Of a stretch of 64,000 nt of DNA, positions 34,158 through 43,501 are shown piece by piece. The notes under the pieces were generated by a model. That model saw only the letters and a program-made list of their open reading frames with translations. It was not told where the DNA came from and made no database searches. The first letter of the stretch is position 1; each line of letters opens with the position of its first letter. Made by a program: the position numbers and the translations under genes. This DNA comes from Actinomycetes bacterium (GTDB lineage: Bacteria > Actinomycetota > Acidimicrobiia > Acidimicrobiales > Ilumatobacteraceae): positions 62,001 to 126,000 of the forward strand of contig JANXUF010000014.1 in assembly GCA_025356335.1 (NCBI GenBank), in the 5' to 3' direction.

Positions 34158-35384
34158 ATGAAAATCCGACGTACTGCAGCCACCGTCACCGTCGCCAGCA
34201 TGACCCTGCTGTTCAGTTGCGGCTCGAGCAAGACCACGTCCACTGCCTCGACGTCGGCAAACCCGGCGACGACGGCAGCCGGAACGGCCGGCACGGCAGC
34301 GGGTACCGCCACCACGACGAGCGCCGCCACAGCGGCGACGAGCGCCGGCACTGCTGCGGCCGCAGGCGGGGACATCCCGAGCGCCATCAAAGCTGCCGGC
34401 GGCACGTCGAAGATCGCCGGGGCGCCCGCGGCGGGGATCGAAGCGCAATACGGACCGATCTGCAAAGGGGCGGACCTCGGCATCGGCAAGATCGATTTCA
34501 CCAAGGACACGATCGGCTGGGCGCAGTCGGAGAAGGAGGCCAACCCCTTCCGCATCGCCTCGACGAAGTCACAGGTCGACGAGGCCAAGAAGCGCAACAT
34601 CAAGCTGCTGACGACCAACGCGCAGTCCGATGCGCAGCAGGAGAACACCGACATCAAGGGGATGATCGACAAGGGCGCCAAGGCGATCATCTTCTCCCCG
34701 ATCAACTCCACAGGCCTCGGTGATGCGATTGCCTATGCCAAGAGCAAGCATGTCGCGATGATTCCCGTCGACCGCAACATCACCGGCGTCAAAGGCTGTG
34801 CCGACGTCGGCCCGCAGCTCGGATCCGATTTTGTATTGCAGGGACGGCGGGCTGCCGACGCGATGATCAAGGCAACCGGCGGCACCGCCAAGTTGGCGAT
34901 CCTCCTCGGTGCCTCCGGTGTGAATGTCACGGACGACCGCACTGCTGGGTTCAAGGCGGAGTTGAAGGACAAGAATGCGTCCGGCATCCAGATCGTCTTC
35001 GAGCAGACTGCCGACTTCACCCGTGAAAAGGGGAAGTCCGTGACCGAGACGCTGCTACAGGCACATCCTGATGTGACGGCGATCTACGCCGAGAACGACG
35101 AGATGGGTCTCGGTGCGCTCGCCGCACTCGACGACAAGGGAATGTCGGGCATCGCCAAGGTGCACATCGTCTCCATCGATGGCACCAAGGGAGCAGTGCA
35201 GGCAATCGTCGACGGCAACTTCGACGCCGTCATCGAGTCCAACCCGGCATACGGGCCGACGGCCTTCGCGGCGCTCGATGCCTATGTCAACGGTGACGGT
35301 GCACCCGCCGTCACGATCACCACCGACAATCAGTACGACAAGAGCAACGCCCAACAGGCGTTGGACTCGGGAACGGCGTACTGA
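34158..35384 (+). CDS. Sugar ABC transporter substrate-binding lipoprotein (arabinose/ribose type)
   Basis: A 408-residue lipoprotein: signal peptide with lipobox LLFSC (Cys about 21), then an Ala/Thr/Ser-rich linker to about residue 70, then a family-1 periplasmic-binding domain. GIGKIDFTKDTIGWAQSEKEANPFR, AIIFSPINSTGLGDAI, DRNITGVKGCADVG and IYAENDEMGLGALAAL resemble YtfQ/RbsB-type binders of pentoses and furanoses (motifs shown by their cores). It would capture arabinose outside the membrane. Start ATG at 34158 gives the full signal peptide; the frame is open upstream. Confidence 0.88.
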   Translation: MKIRRTAATVTVASMTLLFSCGSSKTTSTASTSANPATTAAGTAGTAAGTATTTSAATAATSAGTAAAAGGDIPSAIKAAGGTSKIAGAPAAGIEAQYGPICKGADLGIGKIDFTKDTIGWAQSEKEANPFRIASTKSQVDEAKKRNIKLLTTNAQSDAQQENTDIKGMIDKGAKAIIFSPINSTGLGDAIAYAKSKHVAMIPVDRNITGVKGCADVGPQLGSDFVLQGRRAADAMIKATGGTAKLAILLGASGVNVTDDRTAGFKAELKDKNASGIQIVFEQTADFTREKGKSVTETLLQAHPDVTAIYAENDEMGLGALAALDDKGMSGIAKVHIVSIDGTKGAVQAIVDGNFDAVIESNPAYGPTAFAALDAYVNGDGAPAVTITTDNQYDKSNAQQALDSGTAY

Positions 35385-35417
35385 CGCTTGCCGGTGCTCG
35401 ACGACGAAGGAGACCCG

Positions 35418-36971
35418 ATGGCGAACGGTGTGTCGGCGACACCGACGCTGTCCGTGCGCCAGGCAACGAAGCAGTTCGGGGGGTCACTCGCACTCTGCGA
35501 TGTCGATCTCGATCTGTGGCCTGGTGAGGCGCACGCGCTCGTCGGCGAGAATGGTGCCGGAAAGTCCACGCTCATCAAATTGATCACGGGCGTGCATCAG
35601 CCTGACGGCGGGGAAGTGCTCCACCACGGCGAGGTGGTGCACTTTCCGACGCCGCGTGATGCGCAATTGCACGGCATCCAGACGATCTATCAAGAGGTCC
35701 ATCTGGCACCACAACTGTCGATTGCGCGCAACGTCTTTCTCGGGCGTGAGCCGACGCGGTTCGGCTCCCTGGACCTCAAACGGATGAACCGTGAGGCCGC
35801 AGCGCTCCTCGGTCGTTACGGCATCGTCGCCGATGTACGTCGGCCGCTGGGTGGGCTGAGTCTCGGTGTCCAGCAGATGATCGCCGTCGTGCGCGCCGTG
35901 TCGACCGACGCTTCGGTGGTGATCATGGACGAGCCGACCTCCTCGCTCGAACCTCGAGAGGTCGACAAATTGCTCGAGGTGGTCGGACTCCTGAAGCAGC
36001 AGGGCGTTGCAGTGGTGTACGTGTCGCACAAACTGGAGGAAGTCTTCCGAGCGTGCGACAAGATCACCGTGCTCAGAGACGGTCGACTCGTGTGGACGGG
36101 CGCCGTCACCGACACGACCAGACGGCAACTCATCTCCCGAATGCTCGGCCGTGATCCGGGCGAGTTGGGGAACGGCAAGATCACCCACCTCGGCCGAGCC
36201 CCTGTCGAGCGCGGAGAGGTCCCCGTGCTCGCAGCTCAGCACCTCACCCGACGATTCGTCCTCGACGACATCTCGTTGCTCCTGCACCCCGGCGAAGTCG
36301 TCGGATTGGCTGGTCTGCTCGGTTCGGGACGCAGTGAAACGGCAAAGGCGATCTTCGGGGCCCTTGCGCTCGACTCCGGAACGGTCGAGTTCTGCGGAAA
36401 ACGGTTCCCCCGGTCGACCCCGGCCTCGAGATTGCATTCCGGCGTCGCCATGCTCCCGGAAGACCGCAAGGTCGAGGGAATCATTCCTGAGCTGTCGATA
36501 CGCGACAACATCGGCCTCGCAGCCCTGCCGATGTTGTCGAGGCGAGGTTTCGTCTCGCGACGCAAGCAGGCCGAGATCGTCGACACGTTCATCACCCGGC
36601 TGCATATCAAAGCAACCGGGCCCGAGCAGAAAGTGGCCGAGCTCTCCGGTGGCAATCAGCAGAAAGTGCTCCTTGCGAGGATGTTGTGCCTCAGCCCCAA
36701 GGTCCTCCTGCTCGACGAGCCGACACGGGGGATCGACGTCGGCGCCAAGGCCGAGGTCCAGGCGCTGATCGCCGACCTCGCGGCGAAAGGACTCGGCGTG
36801 GTGCTCATCTCCTCCGAGCTCGAGGAGATCGTCGAAGGATCCGACACGGTCCTCGTGCTGCGAGATGGAACCGCACTCGGAACGCTCTTCGGCGACGAGA
36901 TCGACGAATCAGCAATCATGACGATGATCGCCGGTGCGGCCGAGCACGACACCGCGGAATTGATTGCATGA
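35418..36971 (+). CDS. Sugar ABC transporter ATP-binding protein with two nucleotide-binding domains
   Basis: A 517-residue protein of the RbsA/AraG/MglA type. First domain: Walker A GENGAGKST, signature LSLGVQQ (unusual for LSGGQ-type), Walker B VVIMDEPTSSL. Second domain: GLLGSGRSETAK as degenerate P loop, signature LSGGNQQKVLLAR and LLLDEPTRGIDVGAK. One polypeptide powers both permeases. Start ATG at 35418 has AAGGAG eight bases upstream. It overlaps the first permease gene by ATGA. Confidence 0.93.
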   Translation: MANGVSATPTLSVRQATKQFGGSLALCDVDLDLWPGEAHALVGENGAGKSTLIKLITGVHQPDGGEVLHHGEVVHFPTPRDAQLHGIQTIYQEVHLAPQLSIARNVFLGREPTRFGSLDLKRMNREAAALLGRYGIVADVRRPLGGLSLGVQQMIAVVRAVSTDASVVIMDEPTSSLEPREVDKLLEVVGLLKQQGVAVVYVSHKLEEVFRACDKITVLRDGRLVWTGAVTDTTRRQLISRMLGRDPGELGNGKITHLGRAPVERGEVPVLAAQHLTRRFVLDDISLLLHPGEVVGLAGLLGSGRSETAKAIFGALALDSGTVEFCGKRFPRSTPASRLHSGVAMLPEDRKVEGIIPELSIRDNIGLAALPMLSRRGFVSRRKQAEIVDTFITRLHIKATGPEQKVAELSGGNQQKVLLARMLCLSPKVLLLDEPTRGIDVGAKAEVQALIADLAAKGLGVVLISSELEEIVEGSDTVLVLRDGTALGTLFGDEIDESAIMTMIAGAAEHDTAELIA

Positions 36972-37972
36972 CATCGACAGCGGCGCATACCGTCGGCCGA
37001 TCCGCCACGCACGGCTGGGAAGACATCACTTCGTGGGTTCGTCAACGTGGCGTCTACATCGCCCTCGCGCTCGTCATCCTCTACAACGTCATTTTCACCG
37101 CCCACTTCAATCAGTGGGACACGGTGCAGTTGCTGTTCGCGCAGATGCCGCCGGTGCTGATCGTGTCGATGGGCATGGCGTTGGTGATCGGCACCGGCGG
37201 CATCGACCTGTCGGTCGGCGCGACGATGGCGATCGCCAGCGCGGTGTTGGCGAAGTTCGTCGCGCCTGCATCGAGCCACGGCCTGGGTAGTCCGATTGCC
37301 CTGGCCATCGCCATGGCGTTGCTCGCCGGTCTCGCCGTCGGCGTGTTCAACGGGACCGTCGTCGCCGTGGGTCGAGTGCAGCCGATCGTCGCCACCCTGA
37401 GCCTGCTGGTTGCCGGGCGGGGGGTGGCGCTCGTCATCACGGGTGGCGCATTGGTCGAACTGTTCGACCCGTTCCTCAAGGTCGTCAGGCAGGGCCAGGT
37501 CTTCGGTATCGCTGATGTGATGATCGTTGCGGCTGCGATCGCCGTCGTCGTGTCCGTGCTGGTGCGTCGCACGACGCTGGGATATCGATTGGTCGCGATC
37601 GGTGGAAACCGTCGTGCAGCGGTACTCGCCGGGGTGCCGGTGCGATCGACCCTGATCACCGTGTACGCGATCAGCGGTGTCTTTGCAGCGGTCGCCGGCC
37701 TGATCGCAACGGCCAGACTCCGCGCCAGTGATCCGTCCTACATCGGACTGCTCATGGAGTTGTCGGCGATCACAGCGGTGGTCGTCGGTGGCACGCCGCT
37801 CAAGGGTGGCCAGGTCCGCGTGCTCGGCACCGTTGCCGGAGCAGTGCTGATGCAACTCCTGCAGACCACGTTGCTGGCGCACAACATTCCGAACTCGGTC
37901 TCGGAGATGGTCGAAGCGCTCATCATCGTGGCCGCCGTCTATATCCAGCGCCCGTCGCGGAGCGCCGCATGA
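36968..37972 (+). CDS. Sugar ABC transporter permease 1 (RbsC/AraH family)
   Basis: A 334-residue integral membrane protein with about nine hydrophobic segments. GTGGIDLSVGATMAIASAV and FNGTVVAVGRVQPIVATL are family signatures, as is YAISGVFAAVAGLIATARL near the C-terminus. Start and stop overlap the ATPase and permease 2 genes by four bases each, so all three are translationally coupled. Confidence 0.92.
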   Translation: MTSTAAHTVGRSATHGWEDITSWVRQRGVYIALALVILYNVIFTAHFNQWDTVQLLFAQMPPVLIVSMGMALVIGTGGIDLSVGATMAIASAVLAKFVAPASSHGLGSPIALAIAMALLAGLAVGVFNGTVVAVGRVQPIVATLSLLVAGRGVALVITGGALVELFDPFLKVVRQGQVFGIADVMIVAAAIAVVVSVLVRRTTLGYRLVAIGGNRRAAVLAGVPVRSTLITVYAISGVFAAVAGLIATARLRASDPSYIGLLMELSAITAVVVGGTPLKGGQVRVLGTVAGAVLMQLLQTTLLAHNIPNSVSEMVEALIIVAAVYIQRPSRSAA

Positions 37973-38967
37973 CTGCCCCGGCCGAGTTTGCGGGAACCCG
38001 TCGCACCCTGTCCACGAGATCGGTGACGTCGCTGGTCTCGCGCAACGGAGCGTTCGGTGTGCTGGTGGTCGTGATGGTCATCGGTTTCCTGACGGTGCCG
38101 AGTTTCGGCACCGCGGACAACCTTCGCAACACAGCATTGGCGGCGTCGTTCCTGGCGATCATCTCTGCCGGGATGACGTTCGTCATCATCAGCGGCGGAA
38201 TCGACTTGTCCGTCGGGTCGCTCTACGCGCTCGCCGTCATCCTGTCGGCTGACATGTCCTCCCACGGCTCCTGGGCTGCAATCGGTGTGCCGATCGCCGC
38301 CTGCGCCTTCGCCGGTCTGGTGCAGGGACTGATCATCGCCCGCCTGCGCCTGCCGCCATTCATCGTCACACTCGCCGGCCTGACCGGCATTCGCGGTCTC
38401 GTCTTCTACATCACCAAAGAGGGCAACTCGCACCCCTCGGTCCCTGGCAAACCGTTCTTCGAAACGGTGAGCAGGGGCAGCTTCCTGACGATCCAGAACC
38501 CGGTGTGGATCGCCCTCGCCGTCTTCGCCGTCGGCTGGTACGTCCTCAACCGCACGGCGTTCGGCCAGGCTGTCCAGGCGGTGGGCGGGAACGATACGTC
38601 CGCAGCGCTCATGGGCCTGCCGGTACGTCGGGTGAAGGTCATCGTCTATGCGATCAGCGGGGTCGCAGTCGGCATTTCCGGGGTGCTCTCGACCGGCCTC
38701 TCCGGCGGTGGCCAGGAGGCCCGCGTGGGGAACGCCTACGAGCTGTCGGCCATCGCCGCCGTCGTCATCGGCGGCACGCTGCTCTCCGGCGGGGTCGGAT
38801 CGATCGTCGGAACACTTTTCGGCATCACCCTTCTCTACGTGATCCAGAACCTCATCGTCCAGGGCTTCAACCTCAACAGCTACGTCCAGCAGGTCGTGAG
38901 CGGCGTCTTCCTGCTGGTCGTCGTCATCCTCCAGGCCGTATTCTCCCGGCGATCGGAGACGGAGTAG
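37969..38967 (+). CDS. Sugar ABC transporter permease 2 (RbsC/AraH family)
   Basis: A 332-residue membrane protein, paralogous to the previous gene: SGGIDLSVGSLYALAVIL, RLRLPPFIVTLAGLTGIRG and YAISGVAVGISGVLSTGL. With permease 1 it would form a heterodimeric channel, the arrangement of YtfT/YjfF-type furanose importers. The epimerase start follows the stop directly. Confidence 0.92.
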   Translation: MTAPAEFAGTRRTLSTRSVTSLVSRNGAFGVLVVVMVIGFLTVPSFGTADNLRNTALAASFLAIISAGMTFVIISGGIDLSVGSLYALAVILSADMSSHGSWAAIGVPIAACAFAGLVQGLIIARLRLPPFIVTLAGLTGIRGLVFYITKEGNSHPSVPGKPFFETVSRGSFLTIQNPVWIALAVFAVGWYVLNRTAFGQAVQAVGGNDTSAALMGLPVRRVKVIVYAISGVAVGISGVLSTGLSGGGQEARVGNAYELSAIAAVVIGGTLLSGGVGSIVGTLFGITLLYVIQNLIVQGFNLNSYVQQVVSGVFLLVVVILQAVFSRRSETE

Positions 38968-39882
38968 GTGATCTCCAACCCGCCGACCGGAGAACAGGTC
39001 GTTCTCCGGCACGGCGGGTACCGCGCCGTCGTCACCGAGTTGGGGGCCGCGCTGCGTTCGCTTACCTGGAACGGACGGCCGCTGATCCGTAGCTTCGCGG
39101 AGAACGACCTTCCGCCGGTGTACGCGGGAGCGGTGCTTGCACCATGGCCCAACCGCATTGCCGGTGGCGCATATACGTTCGCCGGACAATCGTTCCAACT
39201 GCCGGTCAACGAGGTGCAGCGGAACACTGCCCTGCACGGACTCGTGCACGACCGCCCGTGGCAGATAGCAGCGAGATCTGAGGCGGCCGTTCGGCTGTTT
39301 CATCGCCTGTGGCCGACGACGGGATATCCGTGGCCACTCGAGCTGGCAATCTCCTACCGCCTGGGCGAGACCGGGCTGTCGATCGAACTGACGACATCGA
39401 ACGTCGGAACCGAGGTCGCTCCGTACGGGTGTTCGTTCCACCCGTATCTCGTCGCCGGAGAGGGCGCCGTCGACGACTGGACGCTCCGCCTTGCCGCCGC
39501 GACGATGTTGGCGGTCGACGCCAAGCGTCTGTTGCCGCTCGAACTGCGCCCGGTCGACGAATTCGACTTCCGGACCGACAGGTCCCTGCGTGGACTCGTG
39601 ATCGACCACGCGTTCACCGGCATCACCATGCAAACAGGCGTGGCCAGCCTGCAGTTGCGGACCGGCGATGGTACGGGAACCGAATTGCGCTGGTTCTCAC
39701 CGACTCCGTGGCTGCAACTCTGCACCGGCGACAGACCGGAACCGCTGCTCGATCGAACCGGCCTCGCGGCCGAACCGATGACGTGTCCGCCGGACGCCTT
39801 CAACTGGGGCGTCGATCTCATTCGTCTGCGACCCGGACAGACTCATCTGATCCGCATCGAACTCGAGGCGCTGGCGACCTGA
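38968..39882 (+). CDS. Aldose 1-epimerase family protein
   Basis: A 304-residue galactose-mutarotase-fold protein. Catalytic features: the Arg-containing APWPNRIAGGAYTF, the His in NTALHGLVHDRPW, the second His in YGCSFHPYLVAGEG, and a late Glu in RPEPLLDRTGLAAEPM region. It would interconvert anomers of arabinose or arabinofuranose entering through the importer. The GTG start follows the permease stop (TAG) immediately with no gap, so it is part of the importer operon. Confidence 0.87.
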   Translation: MISNPPTGEQVVLRHGGYRAVVTELGAALRSLTWNGRPLIRSFAENDLPPVYAGAVLAPWPNRIAGGAYTFAGQSFQLPVNEVQRNTALHGLVHDRPWQIAARSEAAVRLFHRLWPTTGYPWPLELAISYRLGETGLSIELTTSNVGTEVAPYGCSFHPYLVAGEGAVDDWTLRLAAATMLAVDAKRLLPLELRPVDEFDFRTDRSLRGLVIDHAFTGITMQTGVASLQLRTGDGTGTELRWFSPTPWLQLCTGDRPEPLLDRTGLAAEPMTCPPDAFNWGVDLIRLRPGQTHLIRIELEALAT

Positions 39883-39976
39883 CGCGGCGGTGATGCCGCT
39901 GACCGCCGACGGAACTGCACGGCCGGCGGAGCGGGCACGAAGCAGTCGTCGTCGACCCGGTCGCGGCTACGGTCGG

Positions 39977-40975
39977 ATGATGGACGCATGGATCCTCGAC
40001 GACTCACCCGGAACGTATCGCTGGGGTGAGATCGAGCTACCCCCGTTGGCCGCAGACGAGGTGCGGGTCCGAGTCGTGACGAGCGCACTCAATCACCTCG
40101 ACCTGTGGATCACGAGAGGGTTGCCTCGGCCGAAGTTGCCGCACGTGCCAGGCTGCGACGCAGCGGGTGTGATCGAATCCGTCGGCAGCGCGGTGACGGA
40201 CTTCGGTGAGGGGGATGAGGTCGTCGTGAACCCTGGCATTTCGCCGGTCGCCGACATCGTCGCCTTCGGCAACAACAGCCCCCTCGGTCCGGGCTTCACG
40301 ATCCTCGGAGAGCACGTGTGGGGCGGTCACGCAACATTCGTGCACGCTCCGGAGCGCAACATCGTGCACCGCCCCGCCAACCGCACGTGGGCCGAGTGCG
40401 CTGCCTATCCGATCGCCTACCTCACCGCCTACCGCATGCTGAAGCGGGCACGCCTGGCGGCCGGCGAGACCGTTCTCGTCGTGGGGATCGGTTCAGGTGT
40501 TGCATGTGCCGCGCTGACGCTGGCGCGACACATGGGGGCCGAGGTCGTCGTCACGAGCCGCAGTGAAGCGAAGCGCACCGAGGCGCTGGCGATGGGAGCG
40601 GTCGCGGCGTACGATTCGGCCGACCGTTCGTGGCCTGTGCATGCCGATGTGGTTGTGGAGAGTGTCGGTCCGGCGACGTGGCAGCAGTCGACACGTTCAC
40701 TCAAGCCCGGCGGGCGGATGGTGGTGTGCGGGAGCACCAGCGGCCCGAACGTCGAGATCTCGATGCCACGGCTGTTCTTCAAGCAGTGGGAGATCATCGG
40801 GTCCACGGTCGGCAGCTATCAGGAGTTCGCTGAAGTGACCCGGTTGATCGAAGGCGGTCTCCCTGTGATCATCGATCAGTCGTTCGCCGTTGCTGACTAC
40901 CCGGCGGCGCTGCAACGGATGGAGGGTGCGCAGCAGTTGGGGAACATCGTGATCGAACATCCTCCGTGGCCGTGA
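39977..40975 (+). CDS. Medium-chain (zinc-type/quinone-oxidoreductase-like) dehydrogenase
   Basis: About 332 residues. GroES-like N-terminal half with SALNHLDLWITRGLPR, VPGCDAAGVIESVGSAV and FGEGDEVVVNPG; NAD(P) fold with LVVGIGSGVACAALTLARHMGAEVV (core GIGSGVACAA). The structural-zinc Cys cluster is absent, so this is probably a quinone-oxidoreductase/alkene-reductase-like enzyme. Substrate unknown. Two consecutive ATGs at 39977 and 39980 are likely starts. Its stop lies inside the start of the next gene, implying coupling. Confidence 0.83.
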   Translation: MMDAWILDDSPGTYRWGEIELPPLAADEVRVRVVTSALNHLDLWITRGLPRPKLPHVPGCDAAGVIESVGSAVTDFGEGDEVVVNPGISPVADIVAFGNNSPLGPGFTILGEHVWGGHATFVHAPERNIVHRPANRTWAECAAYPIAYLTAYRMLKRARLAAGETVLVVGIGSGVACAALTLARHMGAEVVVTSRSEAKRTEALAMGAVAAYDSADRSWPVHADVVVESVGPATWQQSTRSLKPGGRMVVCGSTSGPNVEISMPRLFFKQWEIIGSTVGSYQEFAEVTRLIEGGLPVIIDQSFAVADYPAALQRMEGAQQLGNIVIEHPPWP

Positions 40976-42738
40976 ACTCCCGCATCGCCCGGAGGATGCC
41001 GTGGTGGGCGGTGTTGGTGCTTGGGCTCGTTTGTCTCGTCCTCGGGGCCTGGCTCCTGGCAGAGCCGTTCGGGTCGTTGTCGGTGCTCCATTGGCTGATC
41101 GTCGCCGCGCTGATCGTGAGCGGTTTCGCCGAACTGGTCAGCGCTCCGGCTGCGCCACGCCCTGCGCTGTCGCGCCTCGTCGGCATCTGGTGGATCGCCG
41201 TCGGTATCGTCGCCACAGCGTGGCCGGGGATCACGATCCTCGCATTGGCCACGGCCGTCGGCGTCGCGCTGGTCGCCGGTGGTGTCGTCGAGGTCGTCGC
41301 CACGTTCATCGGTAACGGTGGCGAGCGGTTCATTCCCGCGGTGAGCGGGCTGACGAACGTCATCGTCGGTGCGCTGGCGTTGACGTGGCCTGCGGCCACG
41401 GTGCTCGTCCTGGCTGTCGTCTTCGGGCTCCGCACGATCATCTTCGGCGTCGGGCAGTTTGCCGTCGCGTTCACGATGCGCCGTGTGCCGGCACGCGACG
41501 ACGCGGTCACGATGCCGCGTCTTCGGCCCCGCTGGCCGCGATGGCTCCGGCTGGTCGGCTCGATGACGGCGCTGACGTTGGCGCTCGGCGGCGTCGTGGT
41601 CAGCGTCGCCATCCACCGGGCCGCCCCACGTGAACCGGGCCCGTTCTACTCCGCACCAACGCCGCTGCCGGACGGGTTGCCCGGCACGATCATCCGCACC
41701 GAGATCATCGACGGCTTCCACAAAGGAGCGACCACGTACCGGGTGCTCTACAAATCGACCGGGTTCGACGGTGCGCCGACGGCCGTCAGCGGAATCATCG
41801 TCGTGCCACGCACGCCACCGCCTTCGCTCGGCCGCAAGGTCATCGGCTTCGCCCACGGCACCGTCGGCGTTGCCCCCAATTGCAGTCCCTCCCTCCAAGG
41901 CGCACGGGCCTCGCTCGTCTACGAAGGACTCGACGACTTCCTAGCTGCTGGTTACGTCGTCGCCGCCACGGACTATCAAGGGCTGGGGACTCGGGGCCCT
42001 CATCCCTACCTCGTCGGTCCATCCGAAGCGATGAACGTGCTCGACAGCGTGCGTGCCGCCCACAACCTCGCCGCCGCCAATGCCGGTACCGACTTCGCGG
42101 TGTGGGGCCACTCACAGGGTGGACACGCCTCGCTGTTCACCGGACAGCTCGCATCGAGCTACGCGCCGGAGCTGCATCTCGTGGGTGTCGCCGCCGGAGC
42201 GCCACCTGCGAATCTGGTCGAGTTGTTCGAAGTCAACGTCAAAACGACCGTCGGCAAGATTCTCATGGCGATGGCGATGCAGTCGTGGGCGCGCGTCTAC
42301 GACGATGCCTCCCTCGACCAGATCGTTACGCCCGCATCCCGATCGGCCATCGCCAGGATTGCTGACCACTGTCTCTACGACCCTGCGCAGATACTCGCTT
42401 CGGTGCCGAGCTCACTCCTGCTCGGCTTCACCTTCATCGCCACGCCGCCATGGCAGGTCGAGCCGTGGAAGACGATCCTCGCCAAGAACAGGCCGGGATC
42501 GACGCCGACCCGGGTCCCGATGCTGATCACCCAAGGCTCGATCGATCCGATCATCGCTCCCGACGTCACCTCGCAGTTCGTCGCCCAGCTGTGCGCGAAC
42601 GGTGAGACCGTCGACTACCGGGTGCTGCCCGGCGTCGCCCATCTCGACGCCGGGCACGTCGCCGCGCCGGCAGTAGCGACATGGATCACCGAACGCTTCG
42701 CCGGCGAACCAGCGCAGAACACGTGCGTCTCGCCATAG
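40966..42738 (+). CDS. Fusion of a DUF308/HdeD-like membrane domain and a secretory-lipase-type alpha/beta-hydrolase
   Basis: A 590-residue protein. Residues 1-185 carry about six hydrophobic segments in three repeated pairs, typical of HdeD/DUF308 (GAWLLAEPFGSL, GIVATAWPGITIL, GALALTWPAATVL). A further anchor lies at 195-215. Residues 230-585 are a LIP-type lipase: GFAHGTVGVAPNC, nucleophile elbow WGHSQGGHAS (Ser about 382), ITQGSIDPIIAPDV with the likely acid, and the His in PGVAHLDAGH. The catalytic domain would face outward, tethered to the membrane bundle. The GTG start overlaps the previous gene by 10 bp. Confidence 0.82.
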   Translation: MAVNSRIARRMPWWAVLVLGLVCLVLGAWLLAEPFGSLSVLHWLIVAALIVSGFAELVSAPAAPRPALSRLVGIWWIAVGIVATAWPGITILALATAVGVALVAGGVVEVVATFIGNGGERFIPAVSGLTNVIVGALALTWPAATVLVLAVVFGLRTIIFGVGQFAVAFTMRRVPARDDAVTMPRLRPRWPRWLRLVGSMTALTLALGGVVVSVAIHRAAPREPGPFYSAPTPLPDGLPGTIIRTEIIDGFHKGATTYRVLYKSTGFDGAPTAVSGIIVVPRTPPPSLGRKVIGFAHGTVGVAPNCSPSLQGARASLVYEGLDDFLAAGYVVAATDYQGLGTRGPHPYLVGPSEAMNVLDSVRAAHNLAAANAGTDFAVWGHSQGGHASLFTGQLASSYAPELHLVGVAAGAPPANLVELFEVNVKTTVGKILMAMAMQSWARVYDDASLDQIVTPASRSAIARIADHCLYDPAQILASVPSSLLLGFTFIATPPWQVEPWKTILAKNRPGSTPTRVPMLITQGSIDPIIAPDVTSQFVAQLCANGETVDYRVLPGVAHLDAGHVAAPAVATWITERFAGEPAQNTCVSP

Positions 42739-42844
42739 CGATGCCTTGCCGGTGCCATTTCGCGGGGAATTGATACCGCTCGTGGCATCCAGACGACGCA
42801 GCGGTAACGGATACCTCCATCGGTAGCCCCACCGCTGCCATGCG

Positions 42845-43384
42845 ATGATGACGAGTGGATCGATGAACGATGATGACCAAAGCGGGGAGACGAGTGCCGA
42901 CTACAACAGACGAATCGGTGCACGACTGCGGTCCATCCGCCGTCAGCGAAAGCTGACACTCGTCGAGGTCGAGGTCGACTCGAGGGCAGAGTTCAAGCCG
43001 TCAGTGCTCGGGGCCTACGAACGTGGCGAGCGGGCGATTTCCGTGCTCCGTCTGGCACGACTCGCTCGCTTGTATTCGGTACCGATCGAGCAGCTGCTCC
43101 CTCACGAGCACTCGACCGTCGATCGGGTCTTGAACGGTGATTCGGCGCCGATCGCCGTCGATCTCGTCAAACTCGCCGGACTGACGATCGGGCCATTCGA
43201 CAAACTGCAGCGTTTCTTTCGGTTGTTGGAGATCGAGCGTCACGACTTCAATGGCAAGGTCATCACCGTACGTGCGGCCGATCGTCGAACGCTTGCGCTG
43301 ATTCTCGAGGTCTCGATCGACGAGGTGCGCAGTGCGATGGACCGGTGCGACCTGCTGTACGCGGCACCTGACGCAGCGGGCTGA
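42845..43384 (+). CDS. BldD-like XRE transcriptional regulator with c-di-GMP-binding signature
   Basis: Up to 179 residues. N-terminal XRE helix-turn-helix (IGARLRSIRRQRKLTLVEV, LGAYERGERAISVLRLARLA, YSVPIEQLLP) matches BldD. The C-terminal domain keeps the RxD-x8-RxxD signature (R132, D134, R143, D146; RHDFNGKV then RAAD) through which Streptomyces BldD binds a c-di-GMP tetramer. BldD represses development genes when loaded with c-di-GMP. A convergent neighbour encodes an apparently active diguanylate cyclase. The start could also be the ATG at 42863. Function in this organism is inferred from the family. Confidence 0.85.
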   Translation: MMTSGSMNDDDQSGETSADYNRRIGARLRSIRRQRKLTLVEVEVDSRAEFKPSVLGAYERGERAISVLRLARLARLYSVPIEQLLPHEHSTVDRVLNGDSAPIAVDLVKLAGLTIGPFDKLQRFFRLLEIERHDFNGKVITVRAADRRTLALILEVSIDEVRSAMDRCDLLYAAPDAAG

Positions 43385-43501
43385 TCGGTCCCTCGGACTG
43401 CGGACAGCCCGGCTTTCGATTCCGTCGACGGTGACCGTCCCCGTCAGCAGCAGATCTCGCCGCTGAACGTCAGCGATGGTGGCAGGCGTTGGTCGGTCGT
43501 G

